A stretch of DNA of 23,504 nt from an uncultured Lachnospiraceae bacterium (GCA_902764045.1 CACWUI010000017.1:1-23504); one strand, 5' to 3'. Positions 8,054 through 15,423 are shown, counted from the first letter of the stretch. The notes: a model not told the origin generated them from the letters alone. A program made the numbers and translations.

Positions 8054-8056
8054 GTA

Positions 8057-8122
8057 ATGACTAATACAGATGTGATAAGAAAATTACTGGATAGGGAGTT
8101 GAAAAGTTTAATGTTTTTATAA
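8057..8122 (+). repeat. Duplicated gatB 3' end (copy 3)
   Basis: The frame reads M-TNTDVIRKLLDRELKSL and then runs to a stop at 8120-8122. The matching end of gatB is ANTDVIRELLDRKMESL: 12 of 17 residues and 39 of 51 bases agree by hand count. The gatB stop codon is replaced by ATG, and the terminator is absent. An AGGAG at 8041-8045 could allow translation of a 21-residue peptide, but a relic is more likely. Confidence 0.8.
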
Positions 8123-8170
8123 TGTTGCATAATGTTGCATAATGTTGCATAATGTTAAATAATGTTATCG
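8121..8170 (+). repeat. Five tandem 10-bp repeats upstream of the AlbA_2 gene
   Basis: Three identical AATGTTGCAT units (8121-8150) are followed by AATGTTAAAT and AATGTTATCG. The 10-bp period puts each unit on about the same helical face. The array ends 32 bp before the start codon at 8203, where an operator could control the gene, perhaps by its own product. Confidence 0.8.
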
Positions 8171-8202
8171 AAAAATTATAGAAACAAACGGAGGCATACA
8201 GG

Positions 8203-9597
8203 ATGAAAATAAAGGATCTCTACCCTGATGTTATAACCGAAAATAAAGAATATGAATTTAAGATAAAGCTGAATCCTGATAACCCCGTAAGCTGGGCAAA
8301 AACAATAGTAGGCTTTGCAAATAACGGTGGAGGGACATTATTTGTAGGAGTATCCAATGAGGGTGAGGCATTTGGTATTACTATTGACGAGATAGATAAA
8401 ACGAAAAATCTTATATCAAGAATAAACGACCGTAACATTTTTCCCCATGCAAAAATAGGTTATATGATGCGAAGTGTGGATGCAGAAGCAGAACATTTTG
8501 TTTTGGCTGTAAATGTTATGAAGTCAGAATCTATAGTCAGATATCGTGAAGGCGATTACAATGAAAAGGTATTTATCAAAGGCGACGGAAGTGCTACACC
8601 GGCTACGCCGGAAGAAATAATTTCATTGTCGAAAAGAAAATATGGGGTAGATAATGAAACAAGCCGTATAAAGTATGAAGAAAGTGGTTGGAAAGAATAT
8701 AATGAATTGTGCAGGGAATACCGTAAAGACAAGTCTGTTCCGGTAGTAAAAGAACTGCAAAGTGAAGAAATAATATCCCAAGACGAATATGCAAAATCAG
8801 GGTTTTTAATGTTTAAGGATGATTATGATGGCGAGGATTCCATGATCAGTTGTCGTCTCTGGACAGGTAAAGATAAGACCGGCGCCACTCTTGACAGTGA
8901 CAGGTTCCGGGGTTCTTTGGCAATAGTATTTAAGCGTGCGCTTGCATTTATCGAAAGAAATACAAAAATCGGATGGCGTAAAACGGCAAACGGTGGTCGT
9001 GAGGAAATTCGGGCGTATCCTAAAGAGGCAGTGAGAGAAGCACTGGTAAATGCAATAGCGCACAGAGATTATTCGATCAACGGAACCCAGATAGACGTGG
9101 ATATTTACAGTGACAGGATAGACATAGTGTCGCCGGGGTCATGGTTGCTTCCAAAAGCTTATGATGAATATCCGATAGGTTCTATTCCTTCCATACGCAG
9201 AAACAGCATAATTTCAGCGTGTCTGGATGTGGCTAATCTCATGGAGCGGGGAGGGACCGGATTCCAGACAATGATAAAAAGTTATGAAGAGTGTGAGGAT
9301 CATTTACAACCGGTCGTAATGATATATCCGGGCTTTTTAGACCTTCGTTTGTTCGATAAAATGTATGAAGGAAACAATGATGAGTATGAAATAACAGACA
9401 TATCTGACAGGGATAAAGTGATTGAAATACTGAGGACACAGGGTCCCAAAAGCGTAAGGGAATTACAGGAACTCTTATACTATAAGAACAGGAGCCATTT
9501 TCTTAAGGAAGTTATAAATCCTTTGATCAATTCAGATAAAATATATCGTGATGGAAATGTAAAGTCGCCTACAGCTTTGATCAAGCTTAAAAGGTGA
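8203..9597 (+). CDS. AlbA_2 domain protein, putative DNA-binding regulator
   Basis: The 464-residue protein starts at ATG 9 bp after GGAGG. An N-terminal AlbA_2 (Schlafen-type) domain (about 1-130) carries EFKIKLN, VGFANNGGGTLFVGVSN and EKVFIKGDGSATPATPEEI. A HATPase_c_4-like region (about 270-375) follows, with AVREALVNAIAHRDYS, YSDRIDIVSPGS and NLMERGGTGFQTM. The end (about 400-464) looks like a winged helix (VIEILRTQGPKSVRELQELL). Such proteins are usually annotated as putative transcriptional regulators; their ligands are mostly unknown. It is intact, unlike its relative at 6405-7330. The tandem decamers just upstream are a candidate autoregulatory site. No partner gene in the same transcript is obvious. 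Confidence 0.85.
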   Translation: MKIKDLYPDVITENKEYEFKIKLNPDNPVSWAKTIVGFANNGGGTLFVGVSNEGEAFGITIDEIDKTKNLISRINDRNIFPHAKIGYMMRSVDAEAEHFVLAVNVMKSESIVRYREGDYNEKVFIKGDGSATPATPEEIISLSKRKYGVDNETSRIKYEESGWKEYNELCREYRKDKSVPVVKELQSEEIISQDEYAKSGFLMFKDDYDGEDSMISCRLWTGKDKTGATLDSDRFRGSLAIVFKRALAFIERNTKIGWRKTANGGREEIRAYPKEAVREALVNAIAHRDYSINGTQIDVDIYSDRIDIVSPGSWLLPKAYDEYPIGSIPSIRRNSIISACLDVANLMERGGTGFQTMIKSYEECEDHLQPVVMIYPGFLDLRLFDKMYEGNNDEYEITDISDRDKVIEILRTQGPKSVRELQELLYYKNRSHFLKEVINPLINSDKIYRDGNVKSPTALIKLKR

Positions 9598-9632
9598 TGT
9601 ATGAACGATTGGCTTATATAGAATGAGAAAAA

Positions 9633-10157
9633 ATGACATGTGATGCTGTTTATAATTATATTGTAGATGATTTTTTTTACGGAACGCGGCTTGCGGAAAA
9701 TGGTGTGGATTGTTTTTTGCTAAAACCTCCTATGGGGATGGCTATATTTGACATGAATGCCGCTGAAAGGATAGTGGGTAAATATGACTATGATAAATGG
9801 CTTTTGTCCGGTCATTCCATGGGCGGCATAGCGGCGGCCGGCTGCGCCACAGACAACCCTGAAAAGATATACGGCGTTGTTTTGCTTGCATCCTATCCCA
9901 ACCGGGCAATGAATAAGGACACCCGGCTCTTATCCATTTACGGCTCTGAAGATAAGGTGCTGGAGCACGGCGCTTACGAGGATGCAAGATCATATTTCCC
10001 CCAAAATGCGTATGAGGTGATCATAGAAGGGGGCAATCATGCGGGATTCGGGAATTACGGAAAGCAGAACGGAGACGGGACGGCCGCCATTTCATCTGAA
10101 GAGCAGCAGGAAAAAACGGTGGAGGAAATACTGAAGCTGTTGGAAAATGAAATATAA
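9633..10157 (+). pseudogene. 5'-truncated alpha/beta hydrolase
   Basis: The reading frame gives the C-terminal two thirds of an alpha/beta hydrolase: ENGVDCFLLKPPMGMA, the nucleophile elbow GHSMGG, the acid in YGSEDKV and the His in EGGNHAGFGNYG. Family members begin with a membrane anchor, a first beta strand and an FYPGGKV oxyanion segment, about 80-100 residues that are absent. No good ribosome-binding site precedes the ATG, and homology starts only near YGTRLAENG. Base composition becomes more GC-rich here than in the gene before, so a join lies near 9600-9670. It is probably a remnant, though a short product cannot be excluded. Confidence 0.7.
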
Positions 10158-10188
10158 AAATGGTTAGAAAAGGAAGGCGGCAGTCTAA

Positions 10189-11013
10189 GTGAAAAAGATC
10201 AAAAAACTCATTTTTCTTTTAGCTGTGATCGCGGTTGCATTTGTATGCATCGTGATCATAAATTTCGTAAAGTTGGATGTATCTTATTACGATATTAAAA
10301 ATGTAAAATTGCCGGAGGATTTTAACGGTTATAAAATCGTCCAGATATCTGACTGGCACGGAAGAAAGCCGGACGAAAGAGTTATAAACAAAACAAGAGA
10401 AGAAAATCCGGATATCATTGTGATCACCGGTGACTTTGTTGACCGTTTCTTTACGGACACTAAGAACGCAGGAAAGATGATATCGCAGATAAAGAATATT
10501 GCTCCCGTTTACTACGTTTCCGGAAATCATGAGGCTCAAAATAATAATTACGATGATTTTAAACAATACCTGTATTCCGAAAACATTACGGTTTTGGATA
10601 ATAAATCCGTGATAATAACCAAAGGCTCCGGGAAGATCCGGCTAGCGGGAGTAGATGATCCCTTCTTTTATGAAAGATTTGAACACTTTGACCTTTCTTT
10701 TACGGAAAATGATGGAGAAGGGGATATCTATACAATACTTTTATCCCACAGACCGGAATATATTGAAGATTATTCAAGAGAAAATATAGATCTTGTTTTA
10801 AGCGGACATGCCCATGGCGGACTTATAAGACTACCGTGGATAGGAGGATTGACAGCGTCAGGCCAGGGGCTTTTCCCGAAGTATACAGAGGGAGTTTATC
10901 ATGCAGGTAATACCGACATGGTCGTTAGCAGAGGATTAGGCGACAGTATCGTGCCGGTCAGGATAAATAACAACCGTGAACTTGTGATAATTACTTTAAA
11001 TAAAAGAAAATAA
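10189..11013 (+). CDS. Membrane-anchored calcineurin-like metallophosphoesterase
   Basis: The 274-residue protein starts at GTG: an in-frame TAA lies directly before it and AGGAAGG sits 11 bp upstream. Residues 5-27 form one N-terminal membrane segment. Metal-binding motifs are SDWHG (54-58), GDFVD (81-85), GNHE (112-115), a His in LLSHRPE and SGHAHGG (205-211). This order is that of YkuE/YaeI-type phosphoesterases facing outside the membrane, some of which act on lipid phosphates; the substrate here is not known. It follows the hydrolase remnant by 31 bp and ends before a terminator at 11074. Confidence 0.88.
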   Translation: MKKIKKLIFLLAVIAVAFVCIVIINFVKLDVSYYDIKNVKLPEDFNGYKIVQISDWHGRKPDERVINKTREENPDIIVITGDFVDRFFTDTKNAGKMISQIKNIAPVYYVSGNHEAQNNNYDDFKQYLYSENITVLDNKSVIITKGSGKIRLAGVDDPFFYERFEHFDLSFTENDGEGDIYTILLSHRPEYIEDYSRENIDLVLSGHAHGGLIRLPWIGGLTASGQGLFPKYTEGVYHAGNTDMVVSRGLGDSIVPVRINNNRELVIITLNKRK

Positions 11014-11073
11014 TGCTTCTATCTAAATAAATCCTTATTTAAGAGGTTTTTATAAAAGCTGATAAAATCTAAT

Positions 11074-11100
11074 GGGCGTGGGAGAATCCCCGCTCTTTTT
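11074..11100 (+). terminator. Rho-independent terminator after the phosphoesterase
   Basis: GGGCG-T-GGG pairs with CCCCGCTC (one bulged T) around an AGAAT loop, then five T. It sits 60 bp past the stop of the phosphoesterase. Confidence 0.75.
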
Positions 11101-11160
11101 GTTTAAGTAACTCAGAGGTATATTTTTTATATCGGAAAAACATTTTATGTTTCAAACGAA

Positions 11161-11256
11161 TTTTATAATAATTCCAGTTAAAATGAAAATTATTATAAAA
11201 AACAAAAAAGTTTTCAGTTATAGTGAAAACTTTATTGTTTTTAGGAAAAATTTTCA
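11161..11256 (+). promoter_or_regulatory. Four-half-site operator of ATPase gene 1 (26-14-26 grid)
   Basis: Half-sites are TGAAAAT (11184), GTTTTCA (11210), TGAAAAC (11224) and ATTTTCA (11250), giving start-to-start offsets of 26, 14 and 26 bp with alternating orientation. The middle pair is embedded in the longer arms AAAGTTTTCA and TGAAAACTTT. A separate 13-bp perfect inverted repeat, TTTTATAATAATT (11161-11173) and AATTATTATAAAA (11188-11200), overlaps the first half-site. The array covers the -35 region of the promoter. Confidence 0.75.
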
Positions 11257-11263
11257 GTATAAT
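11235..11263 (+). promoter_or_regulatory. Promoter of ATPase gene 1
   Basis: TTGTTT (11235-11240) and TATAAT (11258-11263) with a 17-bp spacer. The last operator half-site lies in the spacer and ends two bases before the -10, so a bound protein should block the polymerase. About 85 bp of leader follow before the ATG. Confidence 0.65.
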
Positions 11264-11348
11264 ATGTTCAAGTGAAAAACAACAGTTTTTTGCACCAATT
11301 ATTTTGTAGTTATTTTTTATAACAAAGATACATTAACGGAGATTTCAG

Positions 11349-12551
11349 ATGATACACAGAGAGCATTATATTTCTAAGATACGTCCGTTTTTCGATTCAG
11401 ATCTGATAAAGATAATCACGGGTATAAGACGTTGCGGAAAGTCTGTAATAAAGGATCAGATCGAAAATGAGATAAAAGCATCGGGTAAGCCGACGATCTC
11501 ACTGGATTTTGAAAGACATTCGGTATCGTCCGTTATCTATGATGCTGATACTTTGATAGAATATATCGAAGAACACAGATCACATGATCCGGAGGAAAAA
11601 ACCTATATTTTTCTGGATGAGATACAGAATGTCGAGGATTGGAATATAGCTTGCCGTTCACTTAGATTAGACAATCTTTCTATATTCATTACCGGAAGCA
11701 ATTCAAAACTCCTGGCAAAAGAATTTACAAAGGAACTGTCCGGAAGATATGTTTCATTTTGCATAAAACCATTTGTATATAAAGAAATATGTATGTATGC
11801 TGATATGCTTGGAAAGAAAAAAAGCATAACAGATTATCTTATATACGGCGGATTTCCTAAGACTCTCGAGTTTGATGACAATGATTCGGTCATTCAGTAT
11901 TTAAATGATCTGGATCAGCAGATCGTTATGAATGATATTATGTTACGTTATAAAGTAAAGAAACAGGAACTATTCAGGCGTCTTGTCAATTATGTTCTTA
12001 TCTCAAATTCCAGAATCTTCAGTGCCAATTCCATATTGAAGTACCTAAGAGGTCAGGGGTTGGATTGTTCTATTAATACCATTATGAAATATATCGGTTA
12101 TTTGGAAGAGGCTTTTGTTATCAGATCGGTTTCCCAGTATTCTACAAAGGCTAAAAGAGAATTGTCATTTTTCAAAAAACTGTATGATGAGGATGTGGCA
12201 TTTAATACTATAAGACAGCCTCATGGCAAATACGACCTTACACATAATCTTGAGAATATTATCTACAATGAACTTATTTACATGGGATACGATCTTTCGG
12301 TATACAAAACAGATAAGGGAGAGATAGATTTTCTTGCAGAGAAAAAAGGAAAGGAATACCTTATACAGGTTGCCTACAGCATAGTCGATGATAGTATCTA
12401 CGAAAGAGAATTCCGCTCTTTTAACGAATTAGATATGTCCAGAAAAAAGATGATCATAACAAATGATGATGTGGATTTTTCCTCAAGTACAGTATCCCAT
12501 ATCCGGTTAAAGGATTTTTTGATGATGAAAGATCTGGAAGATATGGGGTGA
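11349..12551 (+). CDS. AAA_14/DUF4143 ATPase, paralogue 1
   Basis: The 400-residue protein is preceded by ACGGAG. Domains: a P-loop ATPase (about 1-180) with Walker A GIRRCGKS (25-32), Walker B YIFLDEIQ and a sensor-like FITGSNSKLL; a winged-helix part (about 200-265) with ISNSRIFSANSILKYL and recognition-helix-like SINTIMKYIGYLEEAF; and a C-terminal DUF4143 domain (about 290-390), nuclease-like in fold, with LENIIYNELIYMGYD and GEIDFLAEKKG...IQVAY. The family is common and of unclear function in gut bacteria and archaea. A close paralogue lies at 13727-14860. Its promoter has a four-half-site operator; binding by its own winged helix is my inference. Confidence 0.9.
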   Translation: MIHREHYISKIRPFFDSDLIKIITGIRRCGKSVIKDQIENEIKASGKPTISLDFERHSVSSVIYDADTLIEYIEEHRSHDPEEKTYIFLDEIQNVEDWNIACRSLRLDNLSIFITGSNSKLLAKEFTKELSGRYVSFCIKPFVYKEICMYADMLGKKKSITDYLIYGGFPKTLEFDDNDSVIQYLNDLDQQIVMNDIMLRYKVKKQELFRRLVNYVLISNSRIFSANSILKYLRGQGLDCSINTIMKYIGYLEEAFVIRSVSQYSTKAKRELSFFKKLYDEDVAFNTIRQPHGKYDLTHNLENIIYNELIYMGYDLSVYKTDKGEIDFLAEKKGKEYLIQVAYSIVDDSIYEREFRSFNELDMSRKKMIITNDDVDFSSSTVSHIRLKDFLMMKDLEDMG

Positions 12552-12638
12552 GGATTTGTAAAGAAGATTAAGTTTTCCTTTGATACTGTTGATAAGATCA
12601 TTGAAAATGTAAAGACCGTTGCCCTTAGGAGATTTTGA
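12552..12638 (+). pseudogene. Short open remnant, family unknown
   Basis: Directly after the ATPase stop, one frame reads FVKKIKFSFDTVDKIIE then NVKTVALRRF and stop, with no start codon. It looks like the end of a real protein and it abuts the metallopeptidase-like fragment that follows. I do not recognise the family. Confidence 0.3.
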
Positions 12639-12641
12639 TAA

Positions 12642-12923
12642 ATGACTTCTATTGAACATATGGAAAAAAGAATAGTCACATTTGAGGGGAAAGAGATAAC
12701 CTATTATTTGGAACGAAAAGATGTAAAAAATCTGAATCTTAGGATACGCAGAGAAGGTGTGGTTTATGTTTCTGCGGCTTCGCTTGTACCGGTTTCTGAG
12801 ATAGATTATTTTATATGTAAAAAGGGACATTTTATCTTACTATTAATGAGTATCCATTGTTATAAGAATTTAATGACACCAGTTTCACGCCTTTTGTTTT
12901 CAAAAAACAATACAAGGTTATAG
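12642..12923 (+). pseudogene. N-terminal fragment of YgjP/DUF45-type metallopeptidase
   Basis: From ATG (TAGGAG about 10 bp upstream) the protein reads KRIVTFEGKEITYYLERK, DVKNLNLRIRREG, VYVSA and VPVSEIDYFICKKGHFIL. This resembles the N-terminal beta-rich part of YgjP-like (DUF45) putative zinc peptidases. The similarity stops after about 66 residues, before the HExxH-type active site, and the remaining 27 codons are unrelated. The 3' part has been lost, and gatB tail copy 4 follows five bases after the stop. Confidence 0.6.
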
Positions 12924-12927
12924 TGGA

Positions 12928-12960
12928 GAGTTGCCGGATAGGAAGTTTGAGGAAGTGTGA
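12928..12960 (+). repeat. Probable degenerate gatB 3' end (copy 4)
   Basis: One frame reads ELPDRKFEEV and stop, against ELLDRKMESL in gatB; 22 of 33 bases agree and the core GATAGGAAG is exact. It is short and the least certain copy. Its final bases (GAGGAAG, 12949-12955) now serve as a ribosome-binding site for the next gene. Confidence 0.5.
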
Positions 12961-12963
12961 AAT

Positions 12964-13569
12964 TTGGAAGGAAAAAAGAATAGAAAATTATTAAATGTTT
13001 TAACAATTGTTTATATTTCGTTAGGAATAATAGGTGCGTTTTTATCGCTTATATGTGTATTTTATTTTAATTATCATCAAGTAATACTGGCTGCAGGATT
13101 ACCAATTTCTTTGATGCTTTTAATTATGGGAATACTATTGGCTTTAGAAATGAAAGGTAATGAAAAACCTTTAGGGCATTTTATGTCATGGATGGATATT
13201 TTTGAAAATAAAACCATGCCAATAGTAATAGAACTTGTTGTTTTTATTGTATTTGCTATTTTCATTATTTTTATTTGTTTGAAACTACCTGAAAAGACAA
13301 TGTTATGGTTACTTATACTATTTAATGGTTATGTTTTGTCTATGCCGTGGTTAATGCGATGGCTGAAATTATTGTTTAACAAAAATGATAGAGAAAAGTG
13401 TTCTTATGACATTAAAAATTTTGAAACAAGATATTTGGTTTATATTTGGGCTTTTACTATAATCTCTTTGATTTTGGATATATATCATGACAACGTTTTT
13501 ATACCTGCAGGAACCAGTACAGCGTTGATTGGAATAAAAGATAGAATAAAACGAAGTAAAAAACAATGA
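12964..13569 (+). CDS. Small multi-pass membrane protein, unknown function
   Basis: The 201-residue protein begins at TTG, the only plausible start: an in-frame TGA lies two codons upstream and GAGGAAG is 8 bp away. Predicted membrane segments lie at about 10-32, 38-60, 85-108, 112-130 and 152-168. A basic tail (IKDRIKRSKKQ) suggests a cytoplasmic C-terminus. It is strongly AT-rich and I recognise no family. It sits between gatB tail copy 4 and ATPase paralogue 2, with its own terminator. Confidence 0.7.
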   Translation: MEGKKNRKLLNVLTIVYISLGIIGAFLSLICVFYFNYHQVILAAGLPISLMLLIMGILLALEMKGNEKPLGHFMSWMDIFENKTMPIVIELVVFIVFAIFIIFICLKLPEKTMLWLLILFNGYVLSMPWLMRWLKLLFNKNDREKCSYDIKNFETRYLVYIWAFTIISLILDIYHDNVFIPAGTSTALIGIKDRIKRSKKQ

Positions 13570-13586
13570 TTTTGTTCAACCGAACT

Positions 13587-13612
13587 GGCGTGGGATATAC
13601 CTCGTCTTTTTT
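13587..13612 (+). terminator. Terminator after the membrane protein
   Basis: GGCG-T-GG pairs with CC-T-CGTC (one mismatch, one G-T) around a GATATA loop, followed by six T. It resembles the one at 11074 in its GGCGTGGG left arm. Confidence 0.55.
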
Positions 13613-13630
13613 GAAAGCTGCATACGGATA

Positions 13631-13705
13631 TTTAGAATAATTCAACATTTTCCCAAAATTCTAATTATTATTTAGAATTTTGGGAAAATGTGGTAAAATT
13701 CTAAA
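13631..13705 (+). promoter_or_regulatory. Four-half-site operator of ATPase gene 2 (26-14-26 grid)
   Basis: Half-sites are TTAGAAT (13632), ATTCTAA (13658), TTAGAAT (13672) and ATTCTAA (13698), with start-to-start offsets of 26, 14 and 26 bp. The middle pair lies in a perfect 20-bp inverted repeat, 13645-13664 with 13672-13691, spacer 7 bp. An extended -10 (TG-G-TAAAAT, 13691-13699) overlaps the last half-site. The layout equals that of ATPase gene 1, but the half-site sequence is different. Confidence 0.8.
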
Positions 13706-13726
13706 TATGAATCCGGAGGTGAAAGA

Positions 13727-14860
13727 ATGATTAAAAGAGAAAAGTACATTTCGCAAATACGCGGCTTTTATGACAGTGATCTTATAAAGGTGATAACCGG
13801 TGTGAGAAGATGCGGTAAATCCGTAATCATGGAACAGGTGATGGAAGAGGTTGGGAAGAAAACCGATAATATTATTTATCTTGATTTTGAGGACAGATTC
13901 TCTACTTCAGGTATTGAAACATGGCAGGATATTGTTGAATACATTGAAGAAAATAAAAAAAAGGATTTGTGCTATGTGTTTTTGGATGAGGTACAAACGA
14001 TAGACGATTGGGCGACGGCGTGTAAGACATTGCGTCGTCGGGGGTGTTCAGTATTTATCACAGGCTCTAACTCTAAGCTTCTTTCCAGGGAATTTACAAA
14101 GGAATTGTCCGGAAGATATGTATCATTCAGGATACGTCCCTTTGTTTACAGTGAATTGAAAGAGTATGCCGAAGAACTAAGAAAAGAGGTTTCTATATCT
14201 GACTACCTTATATGGGGCGGTTTTCCCAAAAGGATAGAATTTGACACAGAGGATGAGCAGAGAAATTATATCAGAGATCTTGATGAAACTATCGTTGTAA
14301 ATGATATCATTAACAGATATAAGATAAAAAAAGTGAAAGAATTTCGGAAAGTTGTTGATTTTATATTGATCTCAAATGCCAGGATTTATTCAGCAAATTC
14401 TATTGCATCTTATATGAATTCACAGGGTGTGTCGTGCAGTTCGAATACAGTTCAAAAATGGATCGGTTATTTGGAAGAAGCATATGTCATAGATCAGATA
14501 AACAGATTTTCCGCCAAGGCAAAGAGGAAACTTGAACAGAGCAGAAAACTATATAATGTTTACAATGAGTTGATGTTCAGAGGATATGAGGTCAGTGTAT
14601 ATGAGAACAATAATAAAGAAATTGATTTTTTAGCTGAAAAAGATAATAAAAAATATTATGTTCAAGTAGCTTACAGCGTGGCAGAAGAAAAGACTTATAA
14701 CAGAGAGTTTAATGCGTTCAACGGACTGTCTCAGATAGACAAAAAGATCATTATTACAAATGATGATATTGATTATTCAACAAGCAATGTTGAGCATATA
14801 AGGTTGAAAGAATTTATAGACAATCCGTCAACTATAAAAAGTATTTGTAAGAAAGTATGA
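13727..14860 (+). CDS. AAA_14/DUF4143 ATPase, paralogue 2 (internal deletion)
   Basis: The 377-residue paralogue of the protein at 11349-12551 has the same domain order. Walker A is GVRRCGKS (25-32), Walker B YVFLDEVQ, followed by FITGSNSKLLSREFTKELSG, a winged helix with recognition-helix-like SSNTVQKWIGYLEEAY, and a C-terminal EIDFLAEKDNK...VQVAY. Compared with paralogue 1, about 24 residues are missing in frame between RKLY and NVYNEL (near 14550-14560), a part that normally opens the DUF4143 domain. The protein may fold differently or be impaired. It starts at ATG 11 bp after GGAGG and overlaps the next gene by four bases (ATGA). Confidence 0.88.
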   Translation: MIKREKYISQIRGFYDSDLIKVITGVRRCGKSVIMEQVMEEVGKKTDNIIYLDFEDRFSTSGIETWQDIVEYIEENKKKDLCYVFLDEVQTIDDWATACKTLRRRGCSVFITGSNSKLLSREFTKELSGRYVSFRIRPFVYSELKEYAEELRKEVSISDYLIWGGFPKRIEFDTEDEQRNYIRDLDETIVVNDIINRYKIKKVKEFRKVVDFILISNARIYSANSIASYMNSQGVSCSSNTVQKWIGYLEEAYVIDQINRFSAKAKRKLEQSRKLYNVYNELMFRGYEVSVYENNNKEIDFLAEKDNKKYYVQVAYSVAEEKTYNREFNAFNGLSQIDKKIIITNDDIDYSTSNVEHIRLKEFIDNPSTIKSICKKV

Positions 14861-15423
14861 AGAAAACGATTATCATTACAGCGATTATTACCGGTATGTT
14901 AACTGCATGTTTTTTAATGCTTTTTAGCGGTACAGGCAAAGACGTTTTTCTTACATTTTCCGTTATATCCGGAACCACGGCGTATCATTTCTTTATGAGA
15001 CTGATCGTAGGTGCGATTTATGACCGTGTAATGAATAACAAAGCCGATTATAAAAGACGATGGTTTAAAGAAAAGAAATGGGAGAAGTCTTTGTATAAAA
15101 GACTGGGGGTTAAGAAATGGAAAAATAAAATGCCGACCTATGAACCGGATATTTTTGATGCATCTAAGCACAGTCTTTATGAAATAGCACAGGCCATGTG
15201 TCAGGCTGAATTGGTACATGAGACATGTTTCGTATTGAGTTTTGTTCCGATTATTTTTATACCGATGTTTGGTGCACCGGCGGCATTTATTATCACGTCA
15301 GTTGTCGCTGCCTGTTTGGAGCTGGCTTTCGTTATGATGCAACGATATAATCGTCCGCGGATCGTGCGGTTATATGAAAGAAGGAGCAAGAAGCAAGAAT
15401 ATAAAGTGCATATCTTAAACTAA
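14857..15423 (+). CDS. Membrane protein resembling CrtO-type acyltransferases
   Basis: The 188-residue protein is translationally coupled to ATPase 2 (ATGA overlap). Membrane segments lie at about 5-25, 30-52, 123-140 and 143-162. The central soluble part reads RRWFKEKKWEKSLYKRLGVK, then KWKNKMPTYEPDIFD and AQAMCQAELVHE. This pattern resembles proteins annotated as glycosyl-4,4'-diaponeurosporenoate acyltransferase (CrtO) family. No carotenoid genes are nearby, so the family name should not be read as function here. The coupling with an ATPase gene is unexplained. Confidence 0.6.
   Translation: MKKTIIITAIITGMLTACFLMLFSGTGKDVFLTFSVISGTTAYHFFMRLIVGAIYDRVMNNKADYKRRWFKEKKWEKSLYKRLGVKKWKNKMPTYEPDIFDASKHSLYEIAQAMCQAELVHETCFVLSFVPIIFIPMFGAPAAFIITSVVAACLELAFVMMQRYNRPRIVRLYERRSKKQEYKVHILN

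Noticed and set aside
8121..8170. Decamer array as CRISPR or plasmid replication iterons
   Set aside because: The units are contiguous without spacers, and no Cas or replication protein gene is present; an operator is simpler.
13645..13691. 20-bp perfect inverted repeat as a terminator
   Set aside because: There is no T-run, a separate terminator lies at 13587-13612, and it is part of the half-site grid at a promoter.
11349..14860. Reading the two ATPase genes as a toxin-antitoxin or proven defence system
   Set aside because: Neither a toxin partner nor a known defence gene arrangement is visible; only autoregulation is suggested by the sequence.
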